DNA of 38,446 nt from the NCBI GenBank assembly GCA_963620035.1, contig CAVEXN010000023.1, positions 1 to 38,446 of the forward strand, read 5' to 3'. Below the pieces are notes generated by a model, which saw only the letters and a program-made list of their open reading frames with translations, ran no database searches and was not told where the DNA came from. Every line of letters starts with the position of its first letter. The stretch's first letter is position 1. A program made the translations under genes and the position numbers. Positions 16,737 to 25,894 of this stretch are shown one piece after another. The DNA comes from F23-D06 sp963620035. Lineage in GTDB: Bacteria > Bacteroidota > Bacteroidia > Bacteroidales > WCHB1-69.

Positions 16737-17699
16737 ATGCCAAAGTCGCTGTATCACTTCAATCCTAAAACGCTCTCGTTTGAGAAGGTCAAGTTGAGTT
16801 TCAAGCATATTTTCAAGCGTCTGCTTGGTGTGTTTGTCAGCGGCATCGCTTTCGCATTGGTGTTTGTGTGGATTGCGTTTTACTACATAGATTCCCCGAA
16901 AGTGAAAATTCTGGAGAAAGAGAACATTGAGTTGCGGACAGAGGTGGAAAATATGTCTCAACGTCTTGACAGGATGTCGGCTGTGTTGCTTGACATAGAA
17001 GACCGTGACGACAACGTTTACCGTACGATCTTCGAAGCGGATCCGGTGCCGGCATCGGTTCGTTATCCTATGATTACAGAGGACAGCCGCCTTGACAGCA
17101 TGTCACATTCTGAAGCCTACGAGATGTTGAAGCAGGCCAACAAGAAAGCAGACCAACTGACGGTGCGCCTTGCGGTGCAGTCGCGCTCGCTGGACACGCT
17201 GGAGCAGATAGCCCACAAGAAAAACGACATGCTCAACGCTATCCCGGCTATTCGTCCGCTGAAGAACATGTATTCCGTAACCTCCGGTTTCGGCCGCAGG
17301 TTTCACCCGATCCTCAAGACGCTGCGAGCACATACCGGTGTCGATATTACGGCACCCAAAGGCACGCCTGTGTATGCGACTGCCGACGGAGTCGTGGCAA
17401 ACGAGAATCCGGGCAGTGGCTATGGCTTGTGTATCGTCATCAACCATGGCTATAATTACAAGTCGCTTTATGCTCATCTTTCGAAGAAAGCCGTAAAGCC
17501 CGGCCAGAAAGTGAAACGCGGACAGCTGATAGGCTATGTGGGTGCAACGGGTCTGGCTTCCGGTTCGCATCTCCATTATGAGGTCATTAAAAACGGTCAG
17601 CGTGTCAACCCCGTCTATTATTTCAATGCAGACATTACGCCCGCTGAATACAACAAGATCCTCGAATCCTCAAAACGGGTTAATCAGGCCCTTTCGTAA
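16737..17699 (+). CDS. Membrane-anchored M23 (LytM) peptidoglycan endopeptidase
   Basis: A 320-residue inner-membrane protein with the enzyme outside. One membrane segment (about 31-50) is followed by a coiled coil (about 56-90) and a C-terminal M23 domain (about 178-295). Zinc ligands are His199 and Asp203 (HTGVD) and His280, with His247 (YAHLS) and His278 (HLH) as catalytic residues; all are intact, so it should be active on peptide cross-links, unlike the LytM-fold activators such as EnvC. It lies 23 bases after the glucosaminidase-like gene and 4 bases before the binding-protein gene, within the ddl operon. Confidence 0.93.
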   Translation: MPKSLYHFNPKTLSFEKVKLSFKHIFKRLLGVFVSGIAFALVFVWIAFYYIDSPKVKILEKENIELRTEVENMSQRLDRMSAVLLDIEDRDDNVYRTIFEADPVPASVRYPMITEDSRLDSMSHSEAYEMLKQANKKADQLTVRLAVQSRSLDTLEQIAHKKNDMLNAIPAIRPLKNMYSVTSGFGRRFHPILKTLRAHTGVDITAPKGTPVYATADGVVANENPGSGYGLCIVINHGYNYKSLYAHLSKKAVKPGQKVKRGQLIGYVGATGLASGSHLHYEVIKNGQRVNPVYYFNADITPAEYNKILESSKRVNQALS

Positions 17700-17703
17700 A
17701 TCT

Positions 17704-19428
17704 ATGGTGCCGGAAAAGCAGAACAGGGCATATTGCAAATTTGCCGGTTTTGGCCCCCAAAACTCATACATTGGGTGGCGAAAACAGAACAAGGCGTTTT
17801 GCACCATATTTCTTTGCTTTATAGTTGCCTTAATGACGGTGGCTTGCCAGCACCAATACAGGCATCCTGAAAAGAAAATTTTCCATTACAACGAATCAAA
17901 CGGCATACAGACACTCGACCCCGCTTTCGCTTCCGGACAGGCGGTGATATGGCCATGCAACCAACTCTATAACGGCTTGGTTGACCTTGATGATTCGCTC
18001 AACATTGTGCCAGCCATCGCCAAAAACTGGCAGATCTCTGACGACGGGCGTGTCTATACGTTCTTTTTGCGCAATGATGTACAGTTCCATCAAACCGAAT
18101 TTTTCCCTTTTGACGGAAAGAGAACTGTTACGGCGCATGATTTCGTCTATAGTTTTTCACGTATCCTTGACCCTGAAGTGGCCTCGCCGGGCGCATGGAT
18201 ATTCCAGAAAGTGAAACGGGACTCTGACGGGAAGCCCGAATTCAGAGCTCTCGATGACACTACGTTCCAGATAACGCTCAAAGAGGCGTTTCCTCCATTT
18301 TTGGGCATTCTGGCGATGAAGTATTGTTCCGTCGTGCCCTTTGAGGCGGTTGAACATTATGGCAAGGATTTCAGAAACCACCCCGTAGGAACAGGCCCGT
18401 TCCAGTTCAAAATGTGGCAGGAGGGGGTGAAACTCGTGCTCCGCAAGAACCCGAACTATTTCGAGCAAGACAAAGACGGTCATCCCCTGCCTTATATTGA
18501 TGGCGTGGCCGTCTCTTTTATTGTGGACAAACAGTCGGTTTTCATGGAGTTCATGAAAGGGTCGCTCGATTTTATGTCGGGACTGGAATCCTGCTATAAG
18601 GACGCGCTGCTGACAAAAGAGGGAAGTCTTAATCCTGAATATAAGAACAATATAGAATTGCTCACAGGTCCATATCTTAACACGGAGTATCTTGGTTTTA
18701 TGCTGAAACCTGATGCTGGCAAAAACAATCCTTTACTTGACAAGCGGATCCGGAAGGCAATCAACTATGGGTTTGACCGGAAGAAGATGATGAAATACCT
18801 CCGCAACAATATAGGCTATCCCGGAACGGCCGGGTTTGTGCCTGCCGGTATGCCGTCGCATCAGCCCGAACGCACAGGCGGATACGATTATGACCCACAG
18901 AAAGCCCTGCGGCTGCTTGCCGAAGCCGGATACCCTAACGGAGAAGGCCTTCCTCCGATTACCGTGGCCGTGTCAGCTTCGTATGCCGACCTCGTGCAGT
19001 ATATGCAGCACGAACTTGCTGCTGTCGGCATAAACCTGAAGATGGAGGTGGTGCAGGGTGCTCAACAGCGTCAAATGATGCGAAACTATCAACTTCCGTT
19101 CTTCCGTGGCTCCTGGATCGCCGACTACCCCGAGGCGGAGAACTATATGTCGCTCTTCTATTCCAAGAACCTCCAGCCAGTAGGCTCAAACTATACCTAT
19201 TATGTCAATCCTGCTTTCGACAGGCTCTATGAACAGACGCAGCAATGCCTCGACCCAAAACTCCGCAACGAATATTATGTGCACATGGACTCTATGCTGA
19301 TGGCAGATGCTCCCGTGGTGGTGCTGTACTACGACAAAGTCGTAAGGTTTGTCCGTAAGAATGTGAAGAATATGGGCACCAATCCGATCAATATGCTCGA
19401 CCTTCGTCGGGTAAGGATTGTGCCATAG
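17704..19428 (+). CDS. Peptide-binding lipoprotein (solute-binding protein family 5), orphan
   Basis: Extracytoplasmic solute-binding protein of the OppA/DppA type. The 574 residues include a lipobox MTVAC with lipid Cys48 after a hydrophobic run (33-47), then the family-5 body (for example TLDPAFASGQAVIWPCNQLYNGL and VGTGPFQFKMW). No permease or ATPase genes are adjacent. Placed at the end of a peptidoglycan operon, it may bind muropeptides released by the hydrolases upstream, as MppA does in E. coli (inference). The ATG at 17704 gives an unusually long n-region carrying a duplicated KQN(R/K)A(Y/F)C motif, so the true start could lie further in; see the repeat at 17719-17803. Confidence 0.85.
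   Translation: MVPEKQNRAYCKFAGFGPQNSYIGWRKQNKAFCTIFLCFIVALMTVACQHQYRHPEKKIFHYNESNGIQTLDPAFASGQAVIWPCNQLYNGLVDLDDSLNIVPAIAKNWQISDDGRVYTFFLRNDVQFHQTEFFPFDGKRTVTAHDFVYSFSRILDPEVASPGAWIFQKVKRDSDGKPEFRALDDTTFQITLKEAFPPFLGILAMKYCSVVPFEAVEHYGKDFRNHPVGTGPFQFKMWQEGVKLVLRKNPNYFEQDKDGHPLPYIDGVAVSFIVDKQSVFMEFMKGSLDFMSGLESCYKDALLTKEGSLNPEYKNNIELLTGPYLNTEYLGFMLKPDAGKNNPLLDKRIRKAINYGFDRKKMMKYLRNNIGYPGTAGFVPAGMPSHQPERTGGYDYDPQKALRLLAEAGYPNGEGLPPITVAVSASYADLVQYMQHELAAVGINLKMEVVQGAQQRQMMRNYQLPFFRGSWIADYPEAENYMSLFYSKNLQPVGSNYTYYVNPAFDRLYEQTQQCLDPKLRNEYYVHMDSMLMADAPVVVLYYDKVVRFVRKNVKNMGTNPINMLDLRRVRIVP
17719..17803 (+). repeat. 19-base direct repeat flanking a perfect hairpin
   Basis: Copies at 17719-17737 and 17785-17803 match at 16 of 19 bases (CAGAACA-GGC-T-TTGCA) and are 66 bases apart, a multiple of three. 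Between them GTTTTGG-CCC-CCAAAAC (17747-17763) forms a perfect 7-base stem. The block falls at the very start of the binding-protein gene. Confidence 0.6.
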
Positions 19429-19453
19429 AGACGGCTGCTATGTTGAAGTACGT

Positions 19454-20296
19454 TTAACGGTTGCCGTAGTCGCTTCTCCCGAATTTACGTTCCAGACACA
19501 CTTCGTGATAGATCTGTGTGATGATTTCTTTTGTGTATAACGGGAAGTCTGCTTTCATCATCCAGTCGTAATAGGCAGGCTCTTTCATGAAGACATCCTT
19601 GACGGGTACGTTTTTGTGTTTCCCGAAGTTGAAAACGGCATTCTGGTTTTTGTCAAGCACGATGTGACCGGCCAAATCCACGCAATGGTGTTCTTTGGTG
19701 AACTCGCTGAGTTTTTTGATGTCTCCGACGATGGGTGTTGAGGTGACCTTTGTTTTGGGGTCTGTATATGCCACGCCGTCATATTTATCAAGTTGTGCCA
19801 GCAGGACGCGGTAGGTGGCTTCGGTGTCGGCATTGGATTGATGCGCATCCACAAGTTCTTTTTGACAGTAGAAGCGGTAGGCGGCAGCAAGATTCCGGGG
19901 CTCCATCCGGTGGAAGATGTTTTGGACATCTACAAGGTAGCGGTTGTGGAGGTCGAGACGTTTCCCGCAACGTAGAAACTCTTCAACCAAAAGTGGAACG
20001 TCAAATTTGTTGGAGTTGAAACCGGCAAGGTCTGCATTACCGATGAATGCCAGCAAATCGTCGGCCATATCGGCAAAGAAGGGCTTGTCTTGCACATCTC
20101 TGTCTGAAATCCCATGTATTGCCACACACTCTTCCGGAATGTGTACGCCCGGATTGAAGCGCTCTGTGCGGCGGATTTCCGTTCCGTCTGGCATCAGTTT
20201 TATAAGTGAGAGTTCTACGATTTTGTCTTTCCCGACATTCAGTCCGGAGGTTTCTAAATCGAAGATGATAAGTGGTCTTGTTAATTTCAGTTTCAT
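19454..20296 (-). CDS. DnaQ-like 3'-5' exonuclease with C-terminal FGK domain
   Basis: DEDDh-family exonuclease related to the proofreading subunit of DNA polymerase III. In the 280 residues the acidic residues are Asp13 and Glu15 (FDLETSG), Asp99 (NKFDVPLL), His152 and Asp157 (AHQSNADTEAT), all in place. Residues about 215-265 (FNFGKHKNVPVKDV...YYDWMMKADFP) resemble the small DUF3820-type domain often attached to such exonucleases in Bacteroidota. Substrate unknown. The start is 2 bases after the stop of the T9SS cargo gene, so it is co-transcribed with it. Confidence 0.9.
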   Translation of the reverse strand: MKLKLTRPLIIFDLETSGLNVGKDKIVELSLIKLMPDGTEIRRTERFNPGVHIPEECVAIHGISDRDVQDKPFFADMADDLLAFIGNADLAGFNSNKFDVPLLVEEFLRCGKRLDLHNRYLVDVQNIFHRMEPRNLAAAYRFYCQKELVDAHQSNADTEATYRVLLAQLDKYDGVAYTDPKTKVTSTPIVGDIKKLSEFTKEHHCVDLAGHIVLDKNQNAVFNFGKHKNVPVKDVFMKEPAYYDWMMKADFPLYTKEIITQIYHEVCLERKFGRSDYGNR

Positions 20297-20298
20297 TG

Positions 20299-22437
20299 TT
20301 ATTGCTTGATGATTTTTTCTGTTGTGATAATCCGCTTCCCTGTCATAACCTTTACCAGATAAAGCCCTGGTGCGAGGCTTGACAAGTCGATTTCGGCGCT
20401 CCCGCCTTTGGACAAGAGCAGTTTTCCGTACAGGTCAAATACTTGCCATTGCAGATTTGCAGCATCCCCGATACCGTTGATTCGTACGCTGCCGTGGGTC
20501 GGGTTTGGATAAAGGGTGATGCCGGGGCTGTCGATGTCAGGCACATCGTAGGTGGCGAGGGCTTTGCCAAGTACCGGTCTGACCATAGGCGCACCTTTGT
20601 AAAAAGACTCGTTCCAAGTGCCGGCCGTGTTGTAGAAGAAGTGTCCGCGGGCATCGTTGTTTTGGTCGAATCCGAGGTTTAGCTGTACGCTGTGGTTTTG
20701 GTAAAATCCTACATAGAACGTGCCTTCCACAAAAATTGGCGCATCCAGCGTATAGGGGATGAAGTCTGAAAAGTTGTCGGCGTATGCGGGCAATTGGGCC
20801 TCTTGGGTATAGAGCGGTTCGCCCGGTCTTCCGTTGTCGTCCGCCCAAACCATCAGCGTGAAAGGCTCGACATTCTCATCGTTGAACGTGCGGTTGAACC
20901 ACATCTTGACGCATCTGAGCGTGTCTGGCTGTGCCAAGGTGAACTGCACCGCCAGCGACGCCTCGGGGGAACTGAGGGTGGAAAGCAGACAATAGCCGGC
21001 CTCTGCCGTGCCGTCGTCGTAAGCATAGTAGTTGTAGAACTCTTGACGGAATTGGAACGTGTCGTTGCAAGTGCGCGCGTCGGCGGAGCCCTCCATCCTG
21101 AAAATGTGGGTGACGACAAACGCGGCGCTGTCGGCATCGTCGGCAGGAAATGAAAACTCTATGTCGGGCGTGGCATGGTCGGGGTAGGCGACCAGCCCGT
21201 TGTTGTAGTATGAGGGCGCATTGCTGTTCTTGGTGGGCAATTGGTAAACCAGACTGCCGTTCTCTTTTTCTACACGGTAGTTGTAGAAGGTGTTGCGCGT
21301 CGTACTCGACAGATTGCTCAAGTCGTTGCTGAACGCGGCAGCCATGTCGGATGGGCGGAACTGACTCCATGGCATCGACTGATACCGGTTCAGTGCGGAA
21401 GTGGAAGGCGAGACGAAAGCGACATCTGTAGGGTACAGGTCATTCTGTGTCCGGTCGGCATCCAGCCTGATATAGTCAATGTGCCATTGGTCGCAGTTGC
21501 TGGCCCATCCCGTGATGTTGTTTCCACTCCACGAGTCAAGGTCGAGACTTGCAAAATTGCGGAATCTGAACTGGAAATTGTTGCGCAAATACTGCTCGTC
21601 CGTGATGGGAATGAGCACTTGCTTGAAATAATCAAGACTGTTGGCGGCGAGCCAGGTGTCGAGTTCGAAGCCGTTCGATGACCAGACTTCATTCCATACG
21701 TATTCAGGTCCCCAAAGCGAGTCCATCGGCATCCGGATGACCTCATTGACGGAGGTGGTGTGGTCGAAATGGTAATAGACACCCGGCATAAAAGGATTTT
21801 CTATAGAGTCGCCAGCTACATAATGTTCATCGTCGGCGAGTATATACTCACCGTATAGCAACCCGATAAAGATGGTGTCACCGGTGTCGTACCCGAACTC
21901 AAGAATCAGTTTGTCGTTTTGTTCAGGAGCGTCGCCGATGCGTTCCCAGGCTTGGGTCGGATAATGTTTGCTGCCTCCTCCAGGCTGGTAGTAGAAACTG
22001 AAATAGAGCGAGTCGCCGATGTTCATTTTGCGTCGTTTCGTGAAGTTGCTGTCTAACCGGATCTTTACGGAGGTGAGCGTGTCGGCGGAAAAAACGTCCC
22101 GGTCGGCATGAGCATAGATTTTGCCGTTTTCGTCCAGCGCATCCAACGTCACCACCCCGATGGTGGGCGGATAGACAGGGTAGGAGTTGTTGACGAATCC
22201 TTGACGGTCTACCCATAAACTGCTGTCCGGAAATCCGGTATAGTCAGAAAAATCTTCCACAAAAGGAAGCTTTATGGTGATGTCATTGCTGCTTTTGCCC
22301 CGCGATGTCTGATGAGCCCGTTTTACAAGTGCCGGGTTCTGTGACAGCCCGGTAAGGATTTCTTGCGCCCACCCCGATACGGACACGGAGAGCAAAACCA
22401 TGAGTGTAATTGTCTTTAATCGGCTAAAGGGAATCAT
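20299..22437 (-). CDS. Secreted T9SS type A cargo protein
   Basis: A 712-residue protein with a signal peptide (about 6-24, VSVSGWAQ) and a C-terminal T9SS type A sorting domain (about 640-712: ITLYPNPTHGSVRI ... LSSLAPGLYLVKV ... EKIIKQ), which directs export across the outer membrane and is then usually cleaved. The middle is beta-rich, with an N-terminal LPFVEDFSDYTGFPDSSLW segment of the kind found before lectin-like or MAM-like domains in such proteins. No catalytic motif is seen, so an adhesin or structural surface role is possible. The start ATG at 22437 follows the PASTA gene by 4 bases. Confidence 0.9.
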   Translation of the reverse strand: MIPFSRLKTITLMVLLSVSVSGWAQEILTGLSQNPALVKRAHQTSRGKSSNDITIKLPFVEDFSDYTGFPDSSLWVDRQGFVNNSYPVYPPTIGVVTLDALDENGKIYAHADRDVFSADTLTSVKIRLDSNFTKRRKMNIGDSLYFSFYYQPGGGSKHYPTQAWERIGDAPEQNDKLILEFGYDTGDTIFIGLLYGEYILADDEHYVAGDSIENPFMPGVYYHFDHTTSVNEVIRMPMDSLWGPEYVWNEVWSSNGFELDTWLAANSLDYFKQVLIPITDEQYLRNNFQFRFRNFASLDLDSWSGNNITGWASNCDQWHIDYIRLDADRTQNDLYPTDVAFVSPSTSALNRYQSMPWSQFRPSDMAAAFSNDLSNLSSTTRNTFYNYRVEKENGSLVYQLPTKNSNAPSYYNNGLVAYPDHATPDIEFSFPADDADSAAFVVTHIFRMEGSADARTCNDTFQFRQEFYNYYAYDDGTAEAGYCLLSTLSSPEASLAVQFTLAQPDTLRCVKMWFNRTFNDENVEPFTLMVWADDNGRPGEPLYTQEAQLPAYADNFSDFIPYTLDAPIFVEGTFYVGFYQNHSVQLNLGFDQNNDARGHFFYNTAGTWNESFYKGAPMVRPVLGKALATYDVPDIDSPGITLYPNPTHGSVRINGIGDAANLQWQVFDLYGKLLLSKGGSAEIDLSSLAPGLYLVKVMTGKRIITTEKIIKQ

Positions 22438-22441
22438 AGTG

Positions 22442-23035
22442 TTAAATATTTTGTTCGCCACTTGCAGACGTGCTGTCGGGCAACTCGCTGATGTCTTTGC
22501 CGACAACCAGCGTGATTTTCTCGCCCATCTTGATTTCGCTTCCGGCGGCAATGTTGTGCCCGCGGTACAGCACTTCAAGAACGGCATTCTCGTAAGGGCT
22601 TGGTTTTTCAATGATTTTATCCACCTTAAGACCTTGCGCTTCGAGCATAATCTGCGCTTGACGGAGCGATATGTCGCGCAATTCAGGCATCATTACGGTT
22701 GGAGGGTCGGAGGCGGCTATGGTCAGATAAACTTTTCTGCCTTTCTTGACTTTCTCCCCCGGGGAGGGGTTCTGCTTGAGGACCGTCCCGGGCATTGCCC
22801 CGTCTTCATATAACTGGTCGTTCACTACGAAGACAAAGCCCTCTTGTTTGCCGCGTTGGGTCAGTTCTTTAGAATCTTGTCCGGTAAAGTCGGGCATGTC
22901 GAACTCTTTGCCGTGTCTTGTGAATATCCGCAGAGACAATATGACTACTACCCCAATTGCTATGGTTATGCCTGTCGCAACCAGAATGTGGTAGCCTAAT
23001 CTGTTCGGGTCCGGTCGTTTTATCGAAAATGCCAT
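22442..23035 (-). CDS. Membrane-anchored PASTA-domain protein
   Basis: A 197-residue protein with a short cytoplasmic N-terminus, one membrane segment (about 16-37) and two full PASTA repeats (about 44-110 and 113-181) facing the periplasm. PASTA domains bind muropeptides or lipid II and normally hang on Ser/Thr kinases or penicillin-binding proteins, but here there is no enzyme domain, as is common in Bacteroidota. The protein ends in a short polar tail. It leads a three-gene operon (T9SS cargo and exonuclease downstream), behind a -7 box at 23086-23094. Confidence 0.92.
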   Translation of the reverse strand: MAFSIKRPDPNRLGYHILVATGITIAIGVVVILSLRIFTRHGKEFDMPDFTGQDSKELTQRGKQEGFVFVVNDQLYEDGAMPGTVLKQNPSPGEKVKKGRKVYLTIAASDPPTVMMPELRDISLRQAQIMLEAQGLKVDKIIEKPSPYENAVLEVLYRGHNIAAGSEIKMGEKITLVVGKDISELPDSTSASGEQNI

Positions 23036-23085
23036 AATTGTTATTTGCGTTAACTCGAAAACGCTCGTTTTATTTTATACAGGCG

Positions 23086-23094
23086 GCAAAGATA
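23086..23094 (-). promoter_or_regulatory. Putative -7 box for the PASTA operon
   Basis: Minus-strand TATCTTTGC, about 50 bases upstream of the PASTA ATG at 23035. Confidence 0.6.
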
Positions 23095-23157
23095 CAAAAA
23101 AAGAGATGTGTCGCGAAGATGCTGTTTTTCGCATGGCAGGGTTGATTCACGAGGAAA

Positions 23158-23187
23158 CCGCCCGGCAATATTGATACTGCCGGACGG
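23158..23187 (-). terminator. Rho-independent terminator after the YeiH-family gene
   Basis: On the minus strand CCGTCCGGCA, a 10-base loop and TGCCGGGCGG form a 10-pair GC-rich stem with one G-U wobble, followed by a short TTT. It lies about 30 bases past the stop at 23219 and separates that operon from the PASTA operon. Confidence 0.7.
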
Positions 23188-23218
23188 GTTTGTCAGAAAT
23201 AAAGTCTAAACTTCGCGT

Positions 23219-24505
23219 TCAGTTCGCTATTACCCCGAAAAGGATGCAGGCTACTACGAAAGTGAAGGCTATGTTGAAACCTTGAGCCGTGAGGAATGCT
23301 TTCAAGGACTGTCGGTTTTCTTTGGAGAAAATCTCCTTGAAGCGAGTCTCCAATCCGATGCATACAAAGGCTATAGAGAAGAAGATGCCTTGAAAGTTCT
23401 TCGCAAGCGACTTGTATTTGATGGTCTCACCGGCGATTTCCATGCCGCCAGAAAACCAGATGCTGAAAACGACGGAGGCGACAACCATGCCGACAACGAA
23501 TTTCGGAAACCGTTCCCAAATGACGGTCCCTGAAACTTTCTGCACATTTTTGGTGCCTCTGATGGACCAATACAGGGAGATGAAGAAGGCAGCTACGCCG
23601 ATAAGCACGTTTTGGGAGGCTTTCACGATGACGGCGGTGTCGCCGGCAACTTCGCCAAGCAGGTCGCCAGAAGCGGCCACGGCTGCCGTGGTGTCGATGG
23701 TGCCCCCGATCCAGGCTCCGGCCACTTGAGCGGCGGCCACGGGGTCGCTGAAAAGGTTCGGAAGTATCCACTTGCACAACAACGGCATGATGTAAAGCAT
23801 TGGAATGGCTACCACCATAACCAACGAGATCACGTAACTGAGTTTTTTCTGGTCGCCTTTGATGGTGCCGCAGGTCGCAATGGCGGCAGAAACACCGCAG
23901 ATGCTGACAGAACTGGCCAGCATAGTTGCCATTTCATCGTCAACTTTGAAGACTTTGCGCGATACCCAGAAACCAAAATACCATACGCAGATGACAACAA
24001 TGAGCGCTTGTGCCAGGCCGAAGGCACCGGATTTCATGATTTCGCCGAAAATGACGGTGGCACCTAAACACACAATGCCGATTTTGATGTAGAACTCACT
24101 CTGTATGGCCGGTTTCAGCCATGCCGGCACACGGAAGCAGTTGCTGATAACCAACCCGAACAGCACGGCAAACAGCACTGCCTCAAGTCCGTATTTCTTG
24201 CAGAACGGGATGCTGGCACATAATTGGGCCAACATGGTAAGGATGAATATGAGCAGAAAGGATACGAAAATGCCTTTGGCAGGCTTTCGCAACACGGCCG
24301 CCGCCGCATATATGATAGCCAGCAGGAAGAGAAAGGTCATGCCCATGTTGACCCATCCCGACACCGTTGACAATGAAGTGACATTGAGCATCTTGAAATG
24401 GTTCATAAAGGACGGGGCAACGGCAATGAGGAGTAGGACGGTGAATCCGAGCACTACGATGAGCCACTCCTCGTTGATGAATGGTTTTTTGATGGTGTTG
24501 GTCAT
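23219..24505 (-). CDS. YeiH/YeeE-type putative sulfate exporter family membrane protein
   Basis: A 428-residue inner-membrane protein with roughly ten to twelve hydrophobic segments, matching the conserved YeiH family (Cons_hypoth698). Typical segments include LEAVLFAVLFGLVISN, SVSICGVSAAIATCGTI and GAWIGGTIDTTAAVAASG. The family is annotated as putative sulfate exporters, but transport has rarely been shown. The gene lies 25 bases downstream of an O/P-type porin gene, so the two may serve uptake or export of the same anion across both membranes (inference), and a terminator follows it. Confidence 0.88.
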   Translation of the reverse strand: MTNTIKKPFINEEWLIVVLGFTVLLLIAVAPSFMNHFKMLNVTSLSTVSGWVNMGMTFLFLLAIIYAAAAVLRKPAKGIFVSFLLIFILTMLAQLCASIPFCKKYGLEAVLFAVLFGLVISNCFRVPAWLKPAIQSEFYIKIGIVCLGATVIFGEIMKSGAFGLAQALIVVICVWYFGFWVSRKVFKVDDEMATMLASSVSICGVSAAIATCGTIKGDQKKLSYVISLVMVVAIPMLYIMPLLCKWILPNLFSDPVAAAQVAGAWIGGTIDTTAAVAASGDLLGEVAGDTAVIVKASQNVLIGVAAFFISLYWSIRGTKNVQKVSGTVIWERFPKFVVGMVVASVVFSIWFSGGMEIAGETIKYKSLAKNFQGIFFSIAFVCIGLETRFKEIFSKENRQSLKAFLTAQGFNIAFTFVVACILFGVIAN

Positions 24506-24530
24506 AAATGAGTTGTTTTATAGCGGATGA

Positions 24531-25691
24531 TTAAAATTTTACGGAGAGCATAGCAGTCATACCGTGTCCTGGCTTGCTGTTTTTCTGAATGTCGCGCAAC
24601 GTGTAGCTTGCGCGGAAGTTGAGATGCTTTTCCGGCCACCAGTCGATGCCGGCAGAGTAATAGATTGAAACGCTTTTGTTGTCGGCCAGGTCTTTTTGGT
24701 AATAGTCGTAACGTAGCACCGGACGAAGTTTCTGCTGTGCTGTGCTGAACTTGCCCCATCCAAAGTGAAACCAGTATCCGGCCGTGAGGTAGAAACCTTG
24801 TGTGCAGAATTCTTTCGATACGCTTTCTTGGTTTTCGTTGAGCGCAGATATACCGGTCTTCCCCCACACATATTCGCTGCGGACAGTCAGGTTGCCGTCC
24901 TTGTATTCGGCGCCGCCGCTGTAGCGCAAACGGAGCAGGTCGTCGAGTTCGTCTTCGCCGTATCTTCCCCAATAGGCAGAGCCTGAAAGGACAAGGTGCT
25001 TGAGAAACGGACGGAACTCGATGCGCCCGGCAAGGTCTTTGGCCATATTGTCGGTTTTTATATTCACTCCGTTTCCGCCGAAGATGCCGACGTAGTAGGA
25101 GAGCAGCGGGTATTGTTTGCTGTCGCGTTCAAATTGCACCAAGGTGCCGTAGAGTTGGAGACCGAGTTCGCGTCCCATGGCATAACGGCTGATACCGGAA
25201 ACATCTTTGTAGCCGGCAAGGGCGGAGATGACTTGCGCATTGTCCGCAAATTCGAGGTCAAGCGGGGCGTAGGGGTTTTCAAGCGTGAATGGAGTCTTGA
25301 ACTGCCCGGCCTGAAGGTTGATGTAGCGGCAGAACTTGACCCTCACAAAAGCGTCAACCAGTTTGGGACTTGTAGCAAAGTCGGCCTGCAAACGGAAGTC
25401 GAGACGTGGCGTGATGTTGCCCTTGAGGTCAAGCCGGGCGCGGCGTATCTGAAATGCGCTGGTTTCATGCAGGGTATTGTCGTTTGCGATTTGGTTTGTA
25501 TAATCGTACTGGATGTTCACCGTGCCTCCAACTGAAAGATAATCGCTGATATGCAATTTGCGCGGTGTAATGGTGTCTTTCTGATTCTGTTTTCGGTCAC
25601 CGTCCATAGCGTGATTTGTAGGTTGTGCCATCGACGCAGATGAAAGTGCTGTCAGAATCATGATAATGCAAAAAGATAATCTTTTTTTCAT
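24531..25691 (-). CDS. Outer-membrane porin, O/P (phosphate-selective) type
   Basis: A 386-residue beta-barrel porin of the OprO/OprP family. A signal peptide (1-22, ending SMAQ) precedes a polar linker and the barrel, with family landmarks FQIRRARLDLKGNITPRLDFRLQADFA and QAGQFKTPFTLENPYAPLDLEF and a C-terminal Phe (MLSVKF). The family binds anions such as phosphate or polyphosphate, but many Bacteroidota members are of unknown specificity. It heads a two-gene unit with the YeiH-family transporter and diverges from a membrane-anchored AraC-type regulator, which may control it. Confidence 0.9.
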   Translation of the reverse strand: MKKRLSFCIIMILTALSSASMAQPTNHAMDGDRKQNQKDTITPRKLHISDYLSVGGTVNIQYDYTNQIANDNTLHETSAFQIRRARLDLKGNITPRLDFRLQADFATSPKLVDAFVRVKFCRYINLQAGQFKTPFTLENPYAPLDLEFADNAQVISALAGYKDVSGISRYAMGRELGLQLYGTLVQFERDSKQYPLLSYYVGIFGGNGVNIKTDNMAKDLAGRIEFRPFLKHLVLSGSAYWGRYGEDELDDLLRLRYSGGAEYKDGNLTVRSEYVWGKTGISALNENQESVSKEFCTQGFYLTAGYWFHFGWGKFSTAQQKLRPVLRYDYYQKDLADNKSVSIYYSAGIDWWPEKHLNFRASYTLRDIQKNSKPGHGMTAMLSVKF

Positions 25692-25730
25692 ATGGTAAAG
25701 TTAAGTTTCTCACTCATTTGATTTACGTCC

Positions 25731-25739
25731 GCAAAAGTA
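25731..25739 (-). promoter_or_regulatory. Putative -7 box for the porin-transporter operon
   Basis: Minus-strand TACTTTTGC, about 40 bases upstream of the porin ATG at 25691. The 25740-25894 interval between the two divergent -7 boxes would hold any operator of the neighbouring regulator; I could not pick out a clear repeat there. Confidence 0.55.
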
Positions 25740-25894
25740 TTTCAGGCGACACTGCCTATTGTCAGCATTTGCCGAAAGTGTGTAAGAATACCGAATTATT
25801 ACTGTAAGGATTGATATATAAGGCTCAATTGCAGAATTTTATGACTATGTTTTGACGGGTGCGTTTTACTTGATGCCAATTGGGGAGGAAATGC

